Below, piece by piece: positions 25,131-38,218 of a stretch of 64,000 nt of DNA (its first letter is position 1; the number at the start of each line of letters is the position of its first letter). Made by a program: the position numbers and the translations under genes. Below the pieces are notes generated by a model, which was given only the letters and a program-made list of their open reading frames with translations, did not search any database and had not been told where the DNA came from. Source of the DNA: Sympetrum striolatum (lineage: Eukaryota > Arthropoda > Insecta > Odonata > Libellulidae); assembly GCA_947579665.1 (NCBI GenBank), contig OX388343.1, positions 87,772,254 to 87,836,253 of the forward strand. Direction: 5' to 3'.

Positions 25131-26222
25131 TTCCTTGGAAAGACTAAGAATGGCCAAGTTATGACGTGCTACATAAATTTAAGAGGCGTGCTGAACCTAT
25201 ACAATATGAAAAGGATGTCTTACTGCACAAATAAAAACATGCAGATTTCATAACGCTGATTTTTAGAGGGGGCATTAATTCTCGTCCACGAAATATTTGC
25301 AATTTATTATAATTTATACCACGCATCTCAAAAAAGTAAGATCATTGGCGCATGTGCAATATAAGATAGGGCACCCCTGATCTGTAAGAATTCATTACCA
25401 TCTTAAAGCCACAGTAATGTGGATTCCACATTAAAATTTCGCAGAGGACATTTGATATCTTAAATTTTTCCATAGATCTGGAATATGAGACTTGAAACCC
25501 GTATAATATATTCTACGTTGATTAATGCGGCAAAAGTCAATTTTCATCGGGTAATTTATAGAGGGTGTCACGGGCGAGCGGGAGTTCATACAGGAGTGGG
25601 CCATTAATTTAATAAGGAAGGCTATGAGAAAGTTTGGCGGAGAGCAGGTGCGAGGCTAACCAACAGGGCACAATTACAGGAGAAAGGGAGATTTCCGAAG
25701 GGAGCATGAATATCCCAGTAGAGAACGCTATTTGCTAACATCTTGATTGGATAGGCTACGAAAAATCGAATGCCGCATTTTACCGTTGTTATTCAAAATG
25801 GCGTGGAATAGATTCCTCTCGGACTTTTTTTTCTCTCTTCCTCGACACTCAAATGTATTAACTCAAACTTCCAGACCCTTGGTTTTTGAAGTTTGCTCGT
25901 TCGTTCCTACCTACATCCAGATATACAGTTTTCTCCTTTAACGAGAATCGTCCCGTTGTAGTGCATCATTTTAAGTCTCTAAATTTTAAATGAGGCTTAA
26001 GATGAAGAGCCATGTGTAATGTTTTATAGTATGTGGTGTTATAATGATGAAATGCGAAACAAAGCTTGATTTTCTTATAATTTTCAGCATTTGCAATACA
26101 ATGTATATGTGTTCATAAATATACGTGAATAATTAGAATAATAGCGAACTTAAATATGTATACTCTGCTTTCAAAAACTGCACGTAAAATTATGCATTTA
26201 CGATATACGTGTATTTATAATA
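25131..26222. other. Gene-free stretch
   Basis: AT-rich flank of the Helitron. Small frames only, nothing recognised. Confidence 0.35.
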
Positions 26223-27810
26223 TCAAATAGAGCGTGGGTATGTGGGTATGTGTGTATGTATGTTCGCTAAAAACTCGAAAACCGAGAGTCGAAAAACTTG
26301 GAAATTTTCTACATTATTAAAAGTCAACCCTGCGCAGAGTATAGGCTATTTTTTATTTACTTAAAGTACACGGTTCGAACCCAGACGAGTAAAAACCTTT
26401 TCATAAGAAATACACGTAAAGGTCATTGTTTTCGTTGCAGGGTTCATTTCTTTTTCAAAATTAAATTAGAAATAATGGTCCTAGAAAGTCGAATCAAGCA
26501 CTAAAAGAAGGAGAATAAAATACAAATTTTTATTTTTGTCGTGGAATATCGTCTTCGATTCGAAATTGCGTACAATTTGATAAAGTACGTGAATATTTTA
26601 TCGAAATTTTGAGGTCATAAACAACCAATCCCCTGACGATCAAGGCGATTGTTGATTTCGAGCTCATGCGTAATTCCTATAGACGAAATTGAAAATAAAT
26701 GCCCAGATATAATTAATGCTGTAGGATAAAGACTATATGAGTTAGAGATTTAAATATTATTATTTATGAGATTCAAACATTAGCAATTACATTATCCTGT
26801 AAAGAATCTTTCGGAAAAATATACGAATATTTTAAAAATTCGAATTTTGTTGAAGTCTATAGCAACCAAGTTCTATTTATATAAACGTAATTGTTTACTG
26901 TCTTTTTAGTACAATAAATGAGTTTTATAGTTGTGGTTTACTGAAGATTGATTTCCCTCGATCAATTCAACTGATTGCGTATAAACATCCTGGTAAGTTG
27001 AGGATGTTTTGAATATATTCTTCTGAATTAAGTATTAAATCTAATCTATTTGCAATGATGTATATTTAGCGATTTACGGAAATGAAGTTAGCGAAGAACG
27101 TAAAGATTTCTCAGATTCGGTGTTTGTAATCTTTGAAGAGTAGAACGGCGAGTTGCAAAGTTGTAGCAAATCTCCAACATCGTACAAGAGACCAAAAAGG
27201 TAAAGCAATTTTATTTTGTTATATACAGAATTCACAAAGTGATTTATTCGTTGTTTTTAAGAACTTCCACTCCATATTCATTTACTATCCTTCTGTTATT
27301 GGTGTTTAATCTTTATTTCTATTCTGGCATTGTAATTACTTTTGTGTTATTTGTGCTCCGTGTTTATGTTGCACGTATTAAGATTGAGACACAAGTCAGC
27401 TCTATTATACATTTACCTTCTACAAAGTATATTCATCGGTGGTTATCAGAGTGATATATAATTTATTTCTGTCATTTATATTTAATATTTAATTACTTTG
27501 TCTCCCTGTACCTGGCTGAAAATGCCTCTTTAAACTTGGTATCCATTATCTTAATGTGATCTTAGAATATATTTTTACACTGTCTTAGTTGAAAATATAT
27601 TTTATTCAACTTATATGAGATTGAATACGAGTATTGAGTTAATACAGCTTTGTAAACTTAATTGTAACTTATTTTTTATGGTATATTGGATTGGAAACTG
27701 GTATTTGCTATCTACCAACAATTTTGAAGCATATGTTACGATTAAAGTTGTTACATTGGTATTTATGAAATTTAATATCCCCGTTGAGAATCAACGGGCA
27801 CTTCTGCTAG
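26223..27810 (+). mobile_element. Non-autonomous Helitron, about 1.59 kb, intact 3' end
   Basis: The 3' end is diagnostic. CCCGTTGA-GAA-TCAACGGG (27,780-27,798) forms an 8-bp perfect stem, followed by CACTTCTG and CTAG (27,807-27,810), and the next base is T. Helitrons end in a short hairpin and CTRR and insert between A and T. The proposed 5' end is TC at 26,223, preceded by A. From there the sequence reads GTGTGTATGTATGTTCGCT, an ACTCGAAAACC block and ATAGGCTATTTTTTATT, an order typical of insect Helitrons. No Rep/helicase coding remains. The 5' boundary is inferred; the 3' boundary is seen. Diverged relatives lie at 36,287 and 45,135. Confidence 0.7.
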
Positions 27811-30800
27811 TATAATTATATATGTGTAGATTGTATTATGTATCATATGATATGGCATGTATATCTGCGCTATCATGTGATGATGATGTGATGAATGTAT
27901 AATAGATCAGAAAGAGGAACTATTTATCAGGGTGTATGATTGTAAAATCATATTTGCTTCCGACGAGAAATCAATTTATTTTCAGTGTAATTATTTAAAA
28001 ATTTGAATTTATTATTTCAATAAAATACTATCACTGTCATTATAATGTTAAAAATTATAAGAATATCTGTATGTGTACAGTCTGGTAATAATTCCGCCTA
28101 ATATTGGCGTAGTCGCAACTTTATATCAATCATAAAAATACTGAATTTAGAATAAAAAATATCTCCTTTTCCATTTAAAAGTTCCGTTTAAAAATAAATT
28201 ATCTCACAAAAGATAAACGAAACGCTCATGCTGCACTAAAAACGTTTGGATGTATGCACCGAGTGTTTCTTTTACACGGAGCCAATTTATAAGTAGGCTC
28301 AGAGAGCTTCGTGAATCCTTTTATGGCTGAATTGAAAGAAAACTGTGCTTTGGCTTTATTTATAGAAATGGCGAATGGGAAAGAATTGTAACAATAAAAA
28401 CATTGGCGCATCCCCCTCTTTGTTGATACAACAGCCGCTTCCTAAACATAAAATATTGCGGCCTAAAATAAACTTCTTTCCCTAAAAAAAATACATTTTT
28501 TCTCAAAGAAAACTGTACAAAGATCTTTCTGCAAGAATTTAGCGGCTTATTCCCCATAGAAAATCCTATCTTAAAAGGCAGAATATCACGTAGGAAATGT
28601 GTCACTCAACTCTCTGAAACGAGTAGAGATGTAGAATAGTAATAAATAATAGAATATCTGTTCTTACTAGTGTCGATGTAAATTTATACGTTGATAGTGT
28701 ACCCAACAAAATTATTTCGCAAGTGCTTATTATTGCGAAATACCAGTGGCTTAATCTCTATAATAATCCCGCGAAAATAGACAAAATCTAACAATGGAAA
28801 TTTGTTAGCAAAAGTTCCGAGACAATAGAACAATAGAAAAATAAAAGCTCATATTTGAGTCAAAATAAATTTACAAGTTTATAGTGAAGTGAACAAAAAT
28901 GATTTTGTACATATAAATTACTAAACAAATAAAAATGAATTATTTTAGAACTCACAATTCCACTGATGTTTACATAGAATAATCTATTTTCACCTACGAA
29001 AAACAGATACAACAGAATATAGAACAAAACTAATTACTGCAGATTCACAATGAAACGTTAAAAAATACAATTTCTTCATTTTTTATAGTTCCTCGTTAAG
29101 GTTAGAGATAAATAATAATTTCTTCAACGGGGAAAGATTGTCTCAACTAAAACTTATTTTTCCTAAAATATTTCTGTAAGCATACGGAAGGGAAGTATCG
29201 GAAACCAGAGCAACACGTTTAATGAAACTTCTTTCCCTCATTAACTTTCTTAGCGACTTCCTGAAATGACGATTCCACTTATTTTAAGAGAAGGCTGAAG
29301 TTAGCCGACGCTACACAATGCAGGGTCAGAGTCATTTCTTATTTTTCTCATGGCAGTTCGAATTTCCGACACAACTTGTCCCGACAAACACCATAGATCT
29401 CTTGATTAGAGGATTGTTCGGAAGAGAGCCAGAGAATGGCAAAAGGAAGATTACGCGGAAGAAGTTCAATGTTCGGAAGGAGGGCATGCACCAGCGCCAA
29501 GCGGCAACGATGTAAAATTTTATTCGAGCACCAATACAAAGTTGGCGAAAACTTCCCTTCACAAAGAGAAGCTTTTTCAAGTTTGAAAAATATTCCTGAA
29601 GAAGATTAATGAGGAAATAACTTTTTCGGAGGGCCATGATAGTTGGAGGATATTTTTTTATTAATTCCTATTTGTTGGAAAGCGGATTAAAGGGCTTTAT
29701 CATTTTTCAAAGGGATTAAATTGTTTTGCACACTTTCCAGAAATCTGCTCTGCTGTCTATCAACGGTTTTCATTTGTGTAGAAAAGCTGCGGTTAATAAA
29801 TCGGCGTTTATACACTTGAATTGGTGTCAAGCGGAAGAAAAATTGAAGGCCAAATTATAAATGAAAAAAGAATGCAATAGTAGTATTAAAATTCATCAAT
29901 TAAGACTCAAAGTTACCGGAAATATTAACAGTCTGTCAAGCTACATCAAAAAGAATGGGCGATAAGTTTAACTTAGAGTAATTTTACTGTAAATGTGAAG
30001 TGTTTGATTTCTTCCGTATATTGACTGCGCTCATCATATCTTATAGTTTTACAATATGGTAATACCATACGTTTATTATGAATTTAAGATCATAATTTTA
30101 AATAAGGTGTGCACAAGCTACTGTCCGCGTCGCATGCTTCTATACAGCGTAGACAGAAGATATATAAATCATAACCAATCATTCAATCGTAAGAAATGTA
30201 ATGAAATACACTATTTCCCATTATGCCTCCAATTCAAACCAAAGGAAAATTAATAAATAGATTTAATCAATTTCTATAGATGTCACTGAAGTGTGGCAGG
30301 GAAAATCAAATTAGACTAACCAAAATGTGAAGGAGAAAAAGTAAAACATATTCATAATATTTTCTTATTATGTTCTCGTAATCCTTAACATTATATCCTT
30401 TACAAACAATTTATTAAGTAAATCATTATACCTTAATATCAAGTTAACTTTGTTTCTGTGCCTGCTCATAATCAGACTTTGATTCTTTCGACGAAATTAT
30501 AGTGCATTCAAGATTTTTCAAATGAAACAGAATTTTTTATCGATTACCTACGCATATTTGTTGCCAGTTAGCAAATAAGATGCCTAAGATGTAAGCGACT
30601 TCAGTCGTCGAGGCACCCATAAACTACTACAACTTCATAAATAAATCTCAAAATTCGAAATTTACTATCGACTATATCGTTGAATTTTTCAGTGGAATTC
30701 TCGGCTTCATCTTTTCAAATGTTATTTCAGCGCATTCTTGGCTTTATTTTTATTGAATATTGCAGAGTATCAAAGTTGAAACGTTGGCAATTCTGATTTG

Positions 30801-30880
30801 AAGGGGTCTTCCACAAAAACAGCGACTTAACCGTTTCCGCACGTAATATTTTCACGCTCCCGCAGTCAGTTCGTTAGGGG
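27811..30880. other. Gene-free stretch
   Basis: AT-rich. A region at 29,300-29,640 has frames on both strands (up to 101 codons) but no recognisable domain or splice pattern. No RNA gene or transposon end was identified. Confidence 0.35.
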
Positions 30881-31420
30881 ATCGCGAAATAAAGGTTTTA
30901 ACGATCCAACTGCAGTTGAGCATTGAATAAACGCAAGCGCTCGTTGGGCATAAGATTCGATTAATCAAATCTCCGATTAACATGTACTACTTCGAAGTAA
31001 CGGCTTTGTCGGGGATGCATAATGCGTGTAAATACGAGGTGATTAAATAGTAATTACGCTGCCCTCCAATGAAATCGCAATTACTTTCATCTCTCCATCA
31101 ATTATTCCGTGCAGCTCGGCACGCCTCGTTAATTTCCATGTAATCCCATTCTTTCGTCTACGAATTGCGAATTGAAGGCGATGCTTTTGTGCATCCATCA
31201 GTCGGACGCCCTATGCACTTAATCTACCGCGAATGTGGCCAACGCTGCGTAATTACGCTCGTGCCGAATAGCATTTCTCCACCTGAAATCCACTGATAAA
31301 CTCTCGCGCGCAAATATTCTAGTTTGGCACACCATAGCCCTCATTCTCAATGAGTTACGTAACTTAGAACAAACAGACGAGCAACGAAATCACTGTGAAT
31401 TACAGGCAGCACGTTCCGCA
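30880..31420. promoter_or_regulatory. Candidate enhancer: homeodomain-type site cluster
   Basis: Within about 540 bases, TAAT-core sites are dense: GATTAATC near 30,958, GATTAAC near 30,976, two copies of GTAATTACGCT (31,050-31,060 and 31,249-31,259), CAATTAC near 31,078, GTTAATTTCC and ACTTAATC. The segment is also CpG- and GC-richer than both flanks and has no long frame. Clusters of TAATTA/TAATCC sites are typical of developmental enhancers bound by homeodomain proteins. Function is inferred from motif density. Confidence 0.35.
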
Positions 31421-33130
31421 AATTTCAGTGAATGCATAATCAACCGGAAAGTGCTCTGATCACTTGTTTATTAGTATTTGCATGGAGCTAGGTATGGAGC
31501 AAAGAGATTTAAATATCAAAGGAAACGAAGAAAATAAATCTGTAGTTTTTTTATGACAGAAGTCTGAAATAATTTTGATTGAATTTAAAAACATAAATCA
31601 AAAACAGTTTCGCGTGCACCGTGGAAGGGGAACCTTTGATCATAGGAAGGCCATCACTAAGCCGCATATAAAACCACGAAGCCACTGGTAAAAGCTTCAG
31701 GCCACACTGGAGTGGCGTATAGCCCTTACACCAAGAAAGAGTTTGCCAAAGTGGATGCAGGCGGAAAAAAGACCTTATCTTCTTTTCTCCGTGTCTGAAT
31801 ATGGCATTCTAGTATGACTAAGAGCCCACAAGTGAGAAAAAGATGTATAGTCAACTCAAAAGTATCCCGAGAGTGATCTCTAATATGATGACATCGCAAT
31901 TAAACGCCAACCTAAAGGTTTTCAGTTTAATGCTATATTCCACCACCTCACTTTCGCAAAATGAATTCAAATCTTTTCCTGGAATACAGGAATAATAGAT
32001 AATGAAGAAATCCTAATTAACCTAGATATATATAACGCAAGTAAAAATAGAATCCACTCTAAGATACAACCGAAATCATCAGCAAGGACAGATATGGAAA
32101 GAGATTTTAGTTACACCAATGAATGCAGCAAAAAGTGGTCTCATGATTACAAAAATAACACGACCAGAATTATCGACAAACAACAGGAATTCGAATTTCC
32201 GCTAAAAATGTGGTTTACCCTGAACAGAATTTAAAATCGACATCGTTATTACCTTCATACATGGGGTGCTACCACCTTAATGTGAGTGCTGAAAATCCAA
32301 ACCACCAGATATAGCATAGAGATATTCCCCACAAAACCTTGAAGCAGTAGCCCAGATAATATCTAGTATGCAACTATAGGGGTAATGAACAGACTAGATT
32401 TTCCTCTGATACATTTTTAGCACCACATATATATATGTATTTTTTTGTGAACTTTGTAGTCTGATGCGTCTTAGAAAGCCATACGATAAATAGTAACAAT
32501 AAACAGCATATCAGGGCCAACAGTTATAACGTCATCGTTCATATTTATGGCGGAATATTGACGTTGGACCGTTGTCCTCTCCAGAGGATGAGTTTAGTGT
32601 GTGTTGGAGAGGGCCACAGATAAAAAGGACGCGTCCCAATTTCAACGTATCGATGTCCCTTTTTCAATAATTCCAGGGATCCGATCGTTTGGGAATCGGA
32701 TAGCGAGGAAAGCAGACAGGGTTTTCGGGATTGGGGAGACAATCCGAGGGTTGCCAACTTACGAATATTTATGCGTCTGGTGAACTACCATAGGAAAGGT
32801 GCATTTTCATTGATAAGGAAAGAGCGGTGGGGTTTCAGCGGCAAACTCGGCAACTGACGATTAAAGGGTTAATTGGAATGTGTATTATTTAATTAATGAC
32901 TTCTGACGATACTTGGTGGAACTTCTCTATGATCAGTGGAAAGAAAACACAACTGACTGCTCCCTCAGAATATGTATTATTTTTATTCTGTGGACGCAGT
33001 CAGATTGTTTTCTAGGAACTGATGTATTATATTGCGGAAAAATAGGTTTTTGGAGCCACAAAGTACATTTCTTAAGTGTGATTTTCTCCCCCGTTTTTAA
33101 ATATCTTTATTTTAAATTTTGTATGACGAA
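31421..33130. other. Gene-free stretch
   Basis: Mostly AT-rich. A GC-richer patch at 32,540-32,800 (frames of 60-70 codons on both strands) has no recognised domain. An (AT)n-like tract is present near 32,425. Confidence 0.35.
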
Positions 33131-33228
33131 GGGCGATGTAAGAAAGGGTTGATGTAAGAAGGGTTGGTGTAAGAAGAGACTTATCCGTCTCTATTTCGTC
33201 TTTATGAAATTCTCTTTATTATTACTAA
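33131..33228 (+). repeat. LINE/SINE-type 3' tail, copy 5, with triplicated unit
   Basis: A GATGTAAGAAAGGGTT-like unit is present three times in tandem, the last leading into GAGACTTATCCGTCTC, a 5-bp stem with a 6-base loop. TTTCGTCTTTATG and a TTTATTATTAC tail follow. The stem is preserved although the loop differs from copy 4. Confidence 0.55.
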
Positions 33229-35667
33229 ATTTTATAAGGAAAATAAATAAGATAGTGCATCTTGATGAATTCAATTTTTAAATAAACGTAATATGTGGAT
33301 TCTGGTGCAAAAGCTACTACGCATGATATGATTTAAGTTTACATCTGAACATTTTAAAAGACGAAAATTATTTAAAGATACTGGAAGGGGAAAGTCATTC
33401 TTTAATAAGCAAACCTTCGAAATAAAATGAAAAAAAATATTTCCCTCGTAAATAGGTATAGGTATTACAAATTCAGTACCATAATTAATTTTTGAACATA
33501 ACAAGGGGATTTACGAGAATCTACAAATCTCTTTAAATATGAGGCAAAAACTATATTTCACCTCTAATATACCCATTAGTAAAGAAGAGTGGAAGTTGAA
33601 GCGGAAATATTTAAACGAATTCCTCTTTTAAAATAACGATCATTCCAAATTTAACGAATGAGTAAATCCCAAAGAATCAAACAATGTAGTACCTCATAAA
33701 TAGCACGTATATTTCATGCTCAACAGAAAAATGTTTTGCGAAAACAAATTAGTGGCGACTACTACCTTGTACTCAATGCATGCCATAACTATTTTAAGTA
33801 GTGCGAGCAAGATTCTATTCAGCAACCTCAACTGCAAAATTAACCACATGTATTACAATACTTGAGGAATTAAACTTGCACATACTGATTTAGAAAATGC
33901 TTGACTTTATGTTACACAAATGGTTACTGTAATATGCTTTTATTACCACCGTAAAAATGTTTACTACATTAGATATGACCGGGTAAATTATTATTTTTCA
34001 GCAGATTATAAATGTTTTATACTGTATCATCTCGGCTTATGTCTACACTTTTGCCTGGCATTGATTGTATTTGTCTGACACTTGTTCTTCGAAACTAATA
34101 GAGCTTCTCAGCAGGCAATATTATCCATAGAAAAACATCGATCCCTAAAAGACCTTAATTAACTATAGAATTATTTGTAGAAGATTTTTCAGTCAGCAAA
34201 TCCGCAGAAGACTCTCAAGGAAAAAAGAAAGAAGGGTAAATGGAACGGAAAAGGCTAGAGAAAACATTTTCCGAGCGAGCGAACCGAGGATTAAGATAGG
34301 GTAAAACATTCAAAATTTACGAACGCTCCGACGCAAACCGAGGCTTCTTCGTTTGCTTTGCCACGTGGTCAAATAACACAGTTCCGCATTGCTGAAGGCA
34401 GCGCATGAAATGTCAGGCGTTGTGAAAACTGCACGAGATTAGCCGTTAAGGGAGAAATATTCCGGAGTCCTCTCTTCTTATCACTTAGCTCAATCCTTTT
34501 CTTTCTTTATTCGTCCTCCGAAGAGAGTCCTTGAATAACTAATCGACATCGGGAAAAGAATCGAGAAACTTCGAAAGTGAAGATTGAGATATTAATTTTG
34601 GATCAGTGGGAATTGAAAAAATCTCGAACGATATCGCTCGATGTAATTGTTCAACGATTGTCGGTGCGATAATGAAAAGTTACCCGGTGAAACTTGCGGC
34701 CAACTTACGAGAAACTTCTTCGGAGACCGGTAATTACCATTTTCTCCCGAAATTGAAATCAACAGAGGATGATAATATCACGGCAAACCGTCTTCTCAAA
34801 AACTTCAGAATACGTGGATCGTATTATTAAAAGGGAGTTGTTGAACTTTTTACGAGAAATTTTGTCCTTCCCCCTTCCCGAGAACATGAACCCCAATAAA
34901 TACAGTAAAAGCAATTATATATGATGTTATGCATTTATTTTTTAGTTGTAAGGTAAAAAACACATGTAAGTATGTAATAATTATATGGGATATTGACTAT
35001 TTATCATGTGCGTATTGTATATCAATGAAATTTATATAAACTTGTATGTATATCTAGGTTAGAAAAAACTGTCACCAAGCTTACAGACTTTCAGTAGTTT
35101 ATTGCTGTAATAATAATTTTAATTCAATGACTAAGTTAATAAATAAAGTAGTCATAAGCTTAGTAGCCTCAAGTTCATGAAATTGAAAATCCACAACATG
35201 CCTTCAGGTGAATAGAAGGATATTGAGGGTACACGTTTTCCTAAAATACTGAAAATAACACTTTCTTTACAAGTTATTTAATACTGTAGAAGAATTTTTT
35301 GATTGAAGGAATATGAGACGTGCTTTCTGTGTATATATTGATGTAAATATTCTAATTTATATATTCTATTTGCGTATGCATATATCGATGTAGCTATATT
35401 AATTATATAATAAAATATTGAATGTAGATTTAATTAAATTCGTAGTGCAATTAGTAATAAGTTATTGCGTAAATGAATTGTTGATTAAATATAAGGCTAT
35501 TAATGAAAGTGACTTGTCCTATAACTCCTTGTTGGTCATTGGTGAATAAATTTATTATAAGCATATTTTTAGGATGAGACAATTATATCTTCGGTTGGGA
35601 ATTCCGATTATAGCTCAAAAGCAGATCTTTCATTGCATCCCAAACAAATTATCTTAATTATTTCTAA
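33229..35667. other. Gene-free stretch
   Basis: AT-rich sequence. A CpG-richer patch at 34,250-34,860 has a 74-codon frame (34,606-34,830) without a recognised domain. Nothing else was identified. Confidence 0.35.
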
Positions 35668-35790
35668 GGAATTAAGAAATACGTTCTGATAATAAAATTT
35701 ATGAAATAAACCTGATGCTTGTTAACCTTCTTTAAAGGAATTAATTTATAAGTTACTCTGATAAAATAAATGAAGTAAACGCAGGTCTGC
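35668..35790. repeat. Diverged tandem duplication, about 70-bp period
   Basis: GGAATTAAGAAATACGTTCTGATAA continuing to ATGAAATAAACCTG (from 35,668) is repeated imperfectly from 35,737 as GGAATTAATTTATAAG, CTCTGATAAAATAA and GAAGTAAACGCAGG. In the minus-strand frame this gives two related peptides (VYFIYFIR and VYFINFII), a by-product of the DNA duplication rather than evidence of coding. Confidence 0.5.
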
Positions 35791-35836
35791 AAGACTGAAG
35801 AAGAATGTAAGAGTGATTGAAGTGAATCGTCCACAG

Positions 35837-35885
35837 CAGCGTTTTCCAACTATTTAAGTGGTGGCACTCTTTTTATCCTTTCAAA
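35837..35885 (+). mobile_element. hAT-like terminal fragment
   Basis: CAGCGTTTTCCAACTATTTA followed by AGTGGTGGCACTCTTTTT matches the common hAT terminus pattern CAG.GTTTCCCAACCTTTTT..TGGTGGCAC. No matching inverted end was found in the next 3 kb, so the element is probably truncated, perhaps by the Helitron-like copy starting near 36,287. Confidence 0.45.
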
Positions 35886-36286
35886 TAAGTTAAGCCCAAC
35901 CAGAAAATCTGGGTCGAATTGATTTTTTTCCACAAACTTGTTTTCGTTTTCGCAGAGATTACTACTGCTGTTTGTTAGCATATTTTATGCGCGAACGAAA
36001 TTGTCAATTTCCGTATCCAACGTTTCCGAGTCTGAGATTCAAAGAGGGCTGAATATGGAACAGATAGGACTCCAAAACTTTCGCAATTCAATCTCCAAAG
36101 ACCGACAAGCATACGGCTCATGTTTTTGTAATTTTATAAAATGTACCCATTTCGAAATTTAAATCGTGTCGAGCGGTATCTCGCTTTGCAGTCCACTTGC
36201 TTCAACTGCAATTCTCATGTTTTAAAAGTTTCCGAAACTAAGTTATTCCGAATCTGACATAGCTGAGATAAAACTTTTTGAATTGT

Positions 36287-36760
36287 TCAGCAAACAGAGA
36301 CTTGGGTGGCGTGTGTTTGTGCTTGTATATTCAAGTACATTCAGCTCGAGTACCAAAAGTTGCACGACTTTCAAAACACTAAGTTTATTAAACGTCGACA
36401 ACACGTTGATAGTGGGCTACTTTTTATTTACCAAACTAGTTCTCAGTTTGACCACAGACAAGACAAAGCGTGCAAGTAAGAAACGTATTTAAAGTTAATT
36501 TTTATTTGTTTCGGGCATTTTTTTGTTCTTTTACAAATTAAAATTAGAAAGCATAGTTTTATGAAATCAAGACAGGCACCAAAATGAAGGAAATCGAATA
36601 ATGATTCTTGGTTGGTTAGTGATATATCATTATAAACTCATAATTTTGAGAATCTTGATGAAATATAATAATACTTTGTAAAATTTTGATGCTGTAAACA
36701 ACTCATCACCGTGATTCCAAAGAGGCTGTTAAATCGAGCTCATTGTTTTCCCCATGAGAT
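36287..36760 (+). mobile_element. Diverged Helitron relative, copy 3
   Basis: The sequence aligns by eye with the 5' 450 bases of the Helitron at 26,223. Shared blocks include a GTGTGTTTGTGCTTGTAT start, GTGGGCTACTTTTTATTT (36,413-36,430), TTTTTGTTCTTTT, AATTAAAATTAGAAA, GGCACCAAAATGAAGG, and ATTTTGATGCTGTAAACAAC with CGAGCTCAT about 40 bases later. The 3' hairpin/CTAG end could not be found, so the right boundary is where recognisable similarity stops. Confidence 0.5.
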
Positions 36761-38218
36761 TGCAGTTAGGGCCAACATTCCATTAAAGGTGAGAATTATT
36801 GATAGACTATTTGAAGAGGATTCAAAATTCAAAGATTTTGGTATTTGAATTTACAATAAGGAATTGGTGGGTCAACGTTATTCATACAACCATCTAGGAA
36901 TGGTTACTGATCAGCCCAATTTTGTTTATGAACAGCGGAACATCTATGTGTTGCTTTGTTAAGATAAAAGAGTTTTGAAAACAAGATATCTACTTCTTCT
37001 GGGACAAAAAGAAAAATCTTTTGGGTGATTTAGGAGATATTTACCAAAAGTGAAGTGTACAAAGAAAATGCTGCAGTCTGTTCATCGATTGGGCGACCAC
37101 GTGGATTTATATCTGTACTCTTTTAGAGTCTTGATGTGTACACTTTCTGTCTTTCTTTACTATCAACTTAAATCTTTTTGTTCTCTCTCGTGTTCTAATT
37201 ACAGATTCGGAAGTGAATCACCAACGTGCTTCAAAATAATAAATATACTAAATGTTTATTTATGTATTGTTATAATAAATAACATTTTTATAATTTCATG
37301 TCATTTCCAGTCCTAATTGGAATATAGTTAATATATTTTTATTGAGATTACTATGAGTCAGTAAGTTTCAACAAGCACATATGTATCACGGAGCAATACG
37401 TGATAGACAATAGGCGTGCTCCAGGAATATTTGGAACTCTATGCTAATCATCGAAGCTAATCTTTGCCAATGGAATGCAAGTCGTACTAGCCAAAATTAA
37501 ATTTCCACTATTGATAAAACATGTGGGCCTCGGCTTGCTTTGAAAGCAGTCTTGCAGTTTGAGTGTCCTTCCGAATAACAGACACATCAAGAAGACGAAA
37601 CCCATCCCAAACGATGACTCAAAACAAATCCGTTTAATCCACAGCAATAATGCTTTTAGAATCTGCTCATTCATGTTTTGTCCCTGTGAATGGAACGCCG
37701 AGTTTTTATGCAAAATAGTTATCTATTCACGCCTCGAATAACGCTTTTGTGAGGATGTCACGAAGAGAGAATAAGCTGCTCCATGGGATAGAGAGGCGCT
37801 TAAGACAAAGGGCATCATCAAAGGGAAATTATTTTAGCCCCGAAAAAGGGATTCACCAAGAGCGAATTGAATCACTGGCCTGAATTTCTGAGAAAATAAG
37901 CATAATCTCGTTTTGGAGGAGACACGTGCATCAGAACACCTTCACGGAAAGAGCCTGAAATTCTCCAGGGTCGATACGCCCGCTATTAAAAGAAGAGTGC
38001 CGAGAGCTTATTACAGGTATACGGGATTGTGTGGAAATGGAGCACGACTGAGTGATAAATCAAATATAATTCTTAAAATCAGGGCAATGCGTTCTCACGG
38101 GAATAACTGAATTTTGTAACCTGCTGGAATCGAATAGCTAGGATCGAAATCTCATATTTCCGGCGTTGTGGGACGTAAACAGACTTAGTGAATGTTTATA
38201 GAGGTTAAGCCAATGTTG
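36761..38218. other. Gene-free stretch
   Basis: Frames of up to 89 codons (37,444-37,713, minus; 37,050-37,316, plus) show no recognised domain. No other feature was identified. Confidence 0.35.

Noticed and set aside
26372..26382. B-box-like GGTTCGAACCC
   Set aside because: It lies in a block shared with the Helitron relative at 45,135, so it belongs to that element, not to a tRNA gene.
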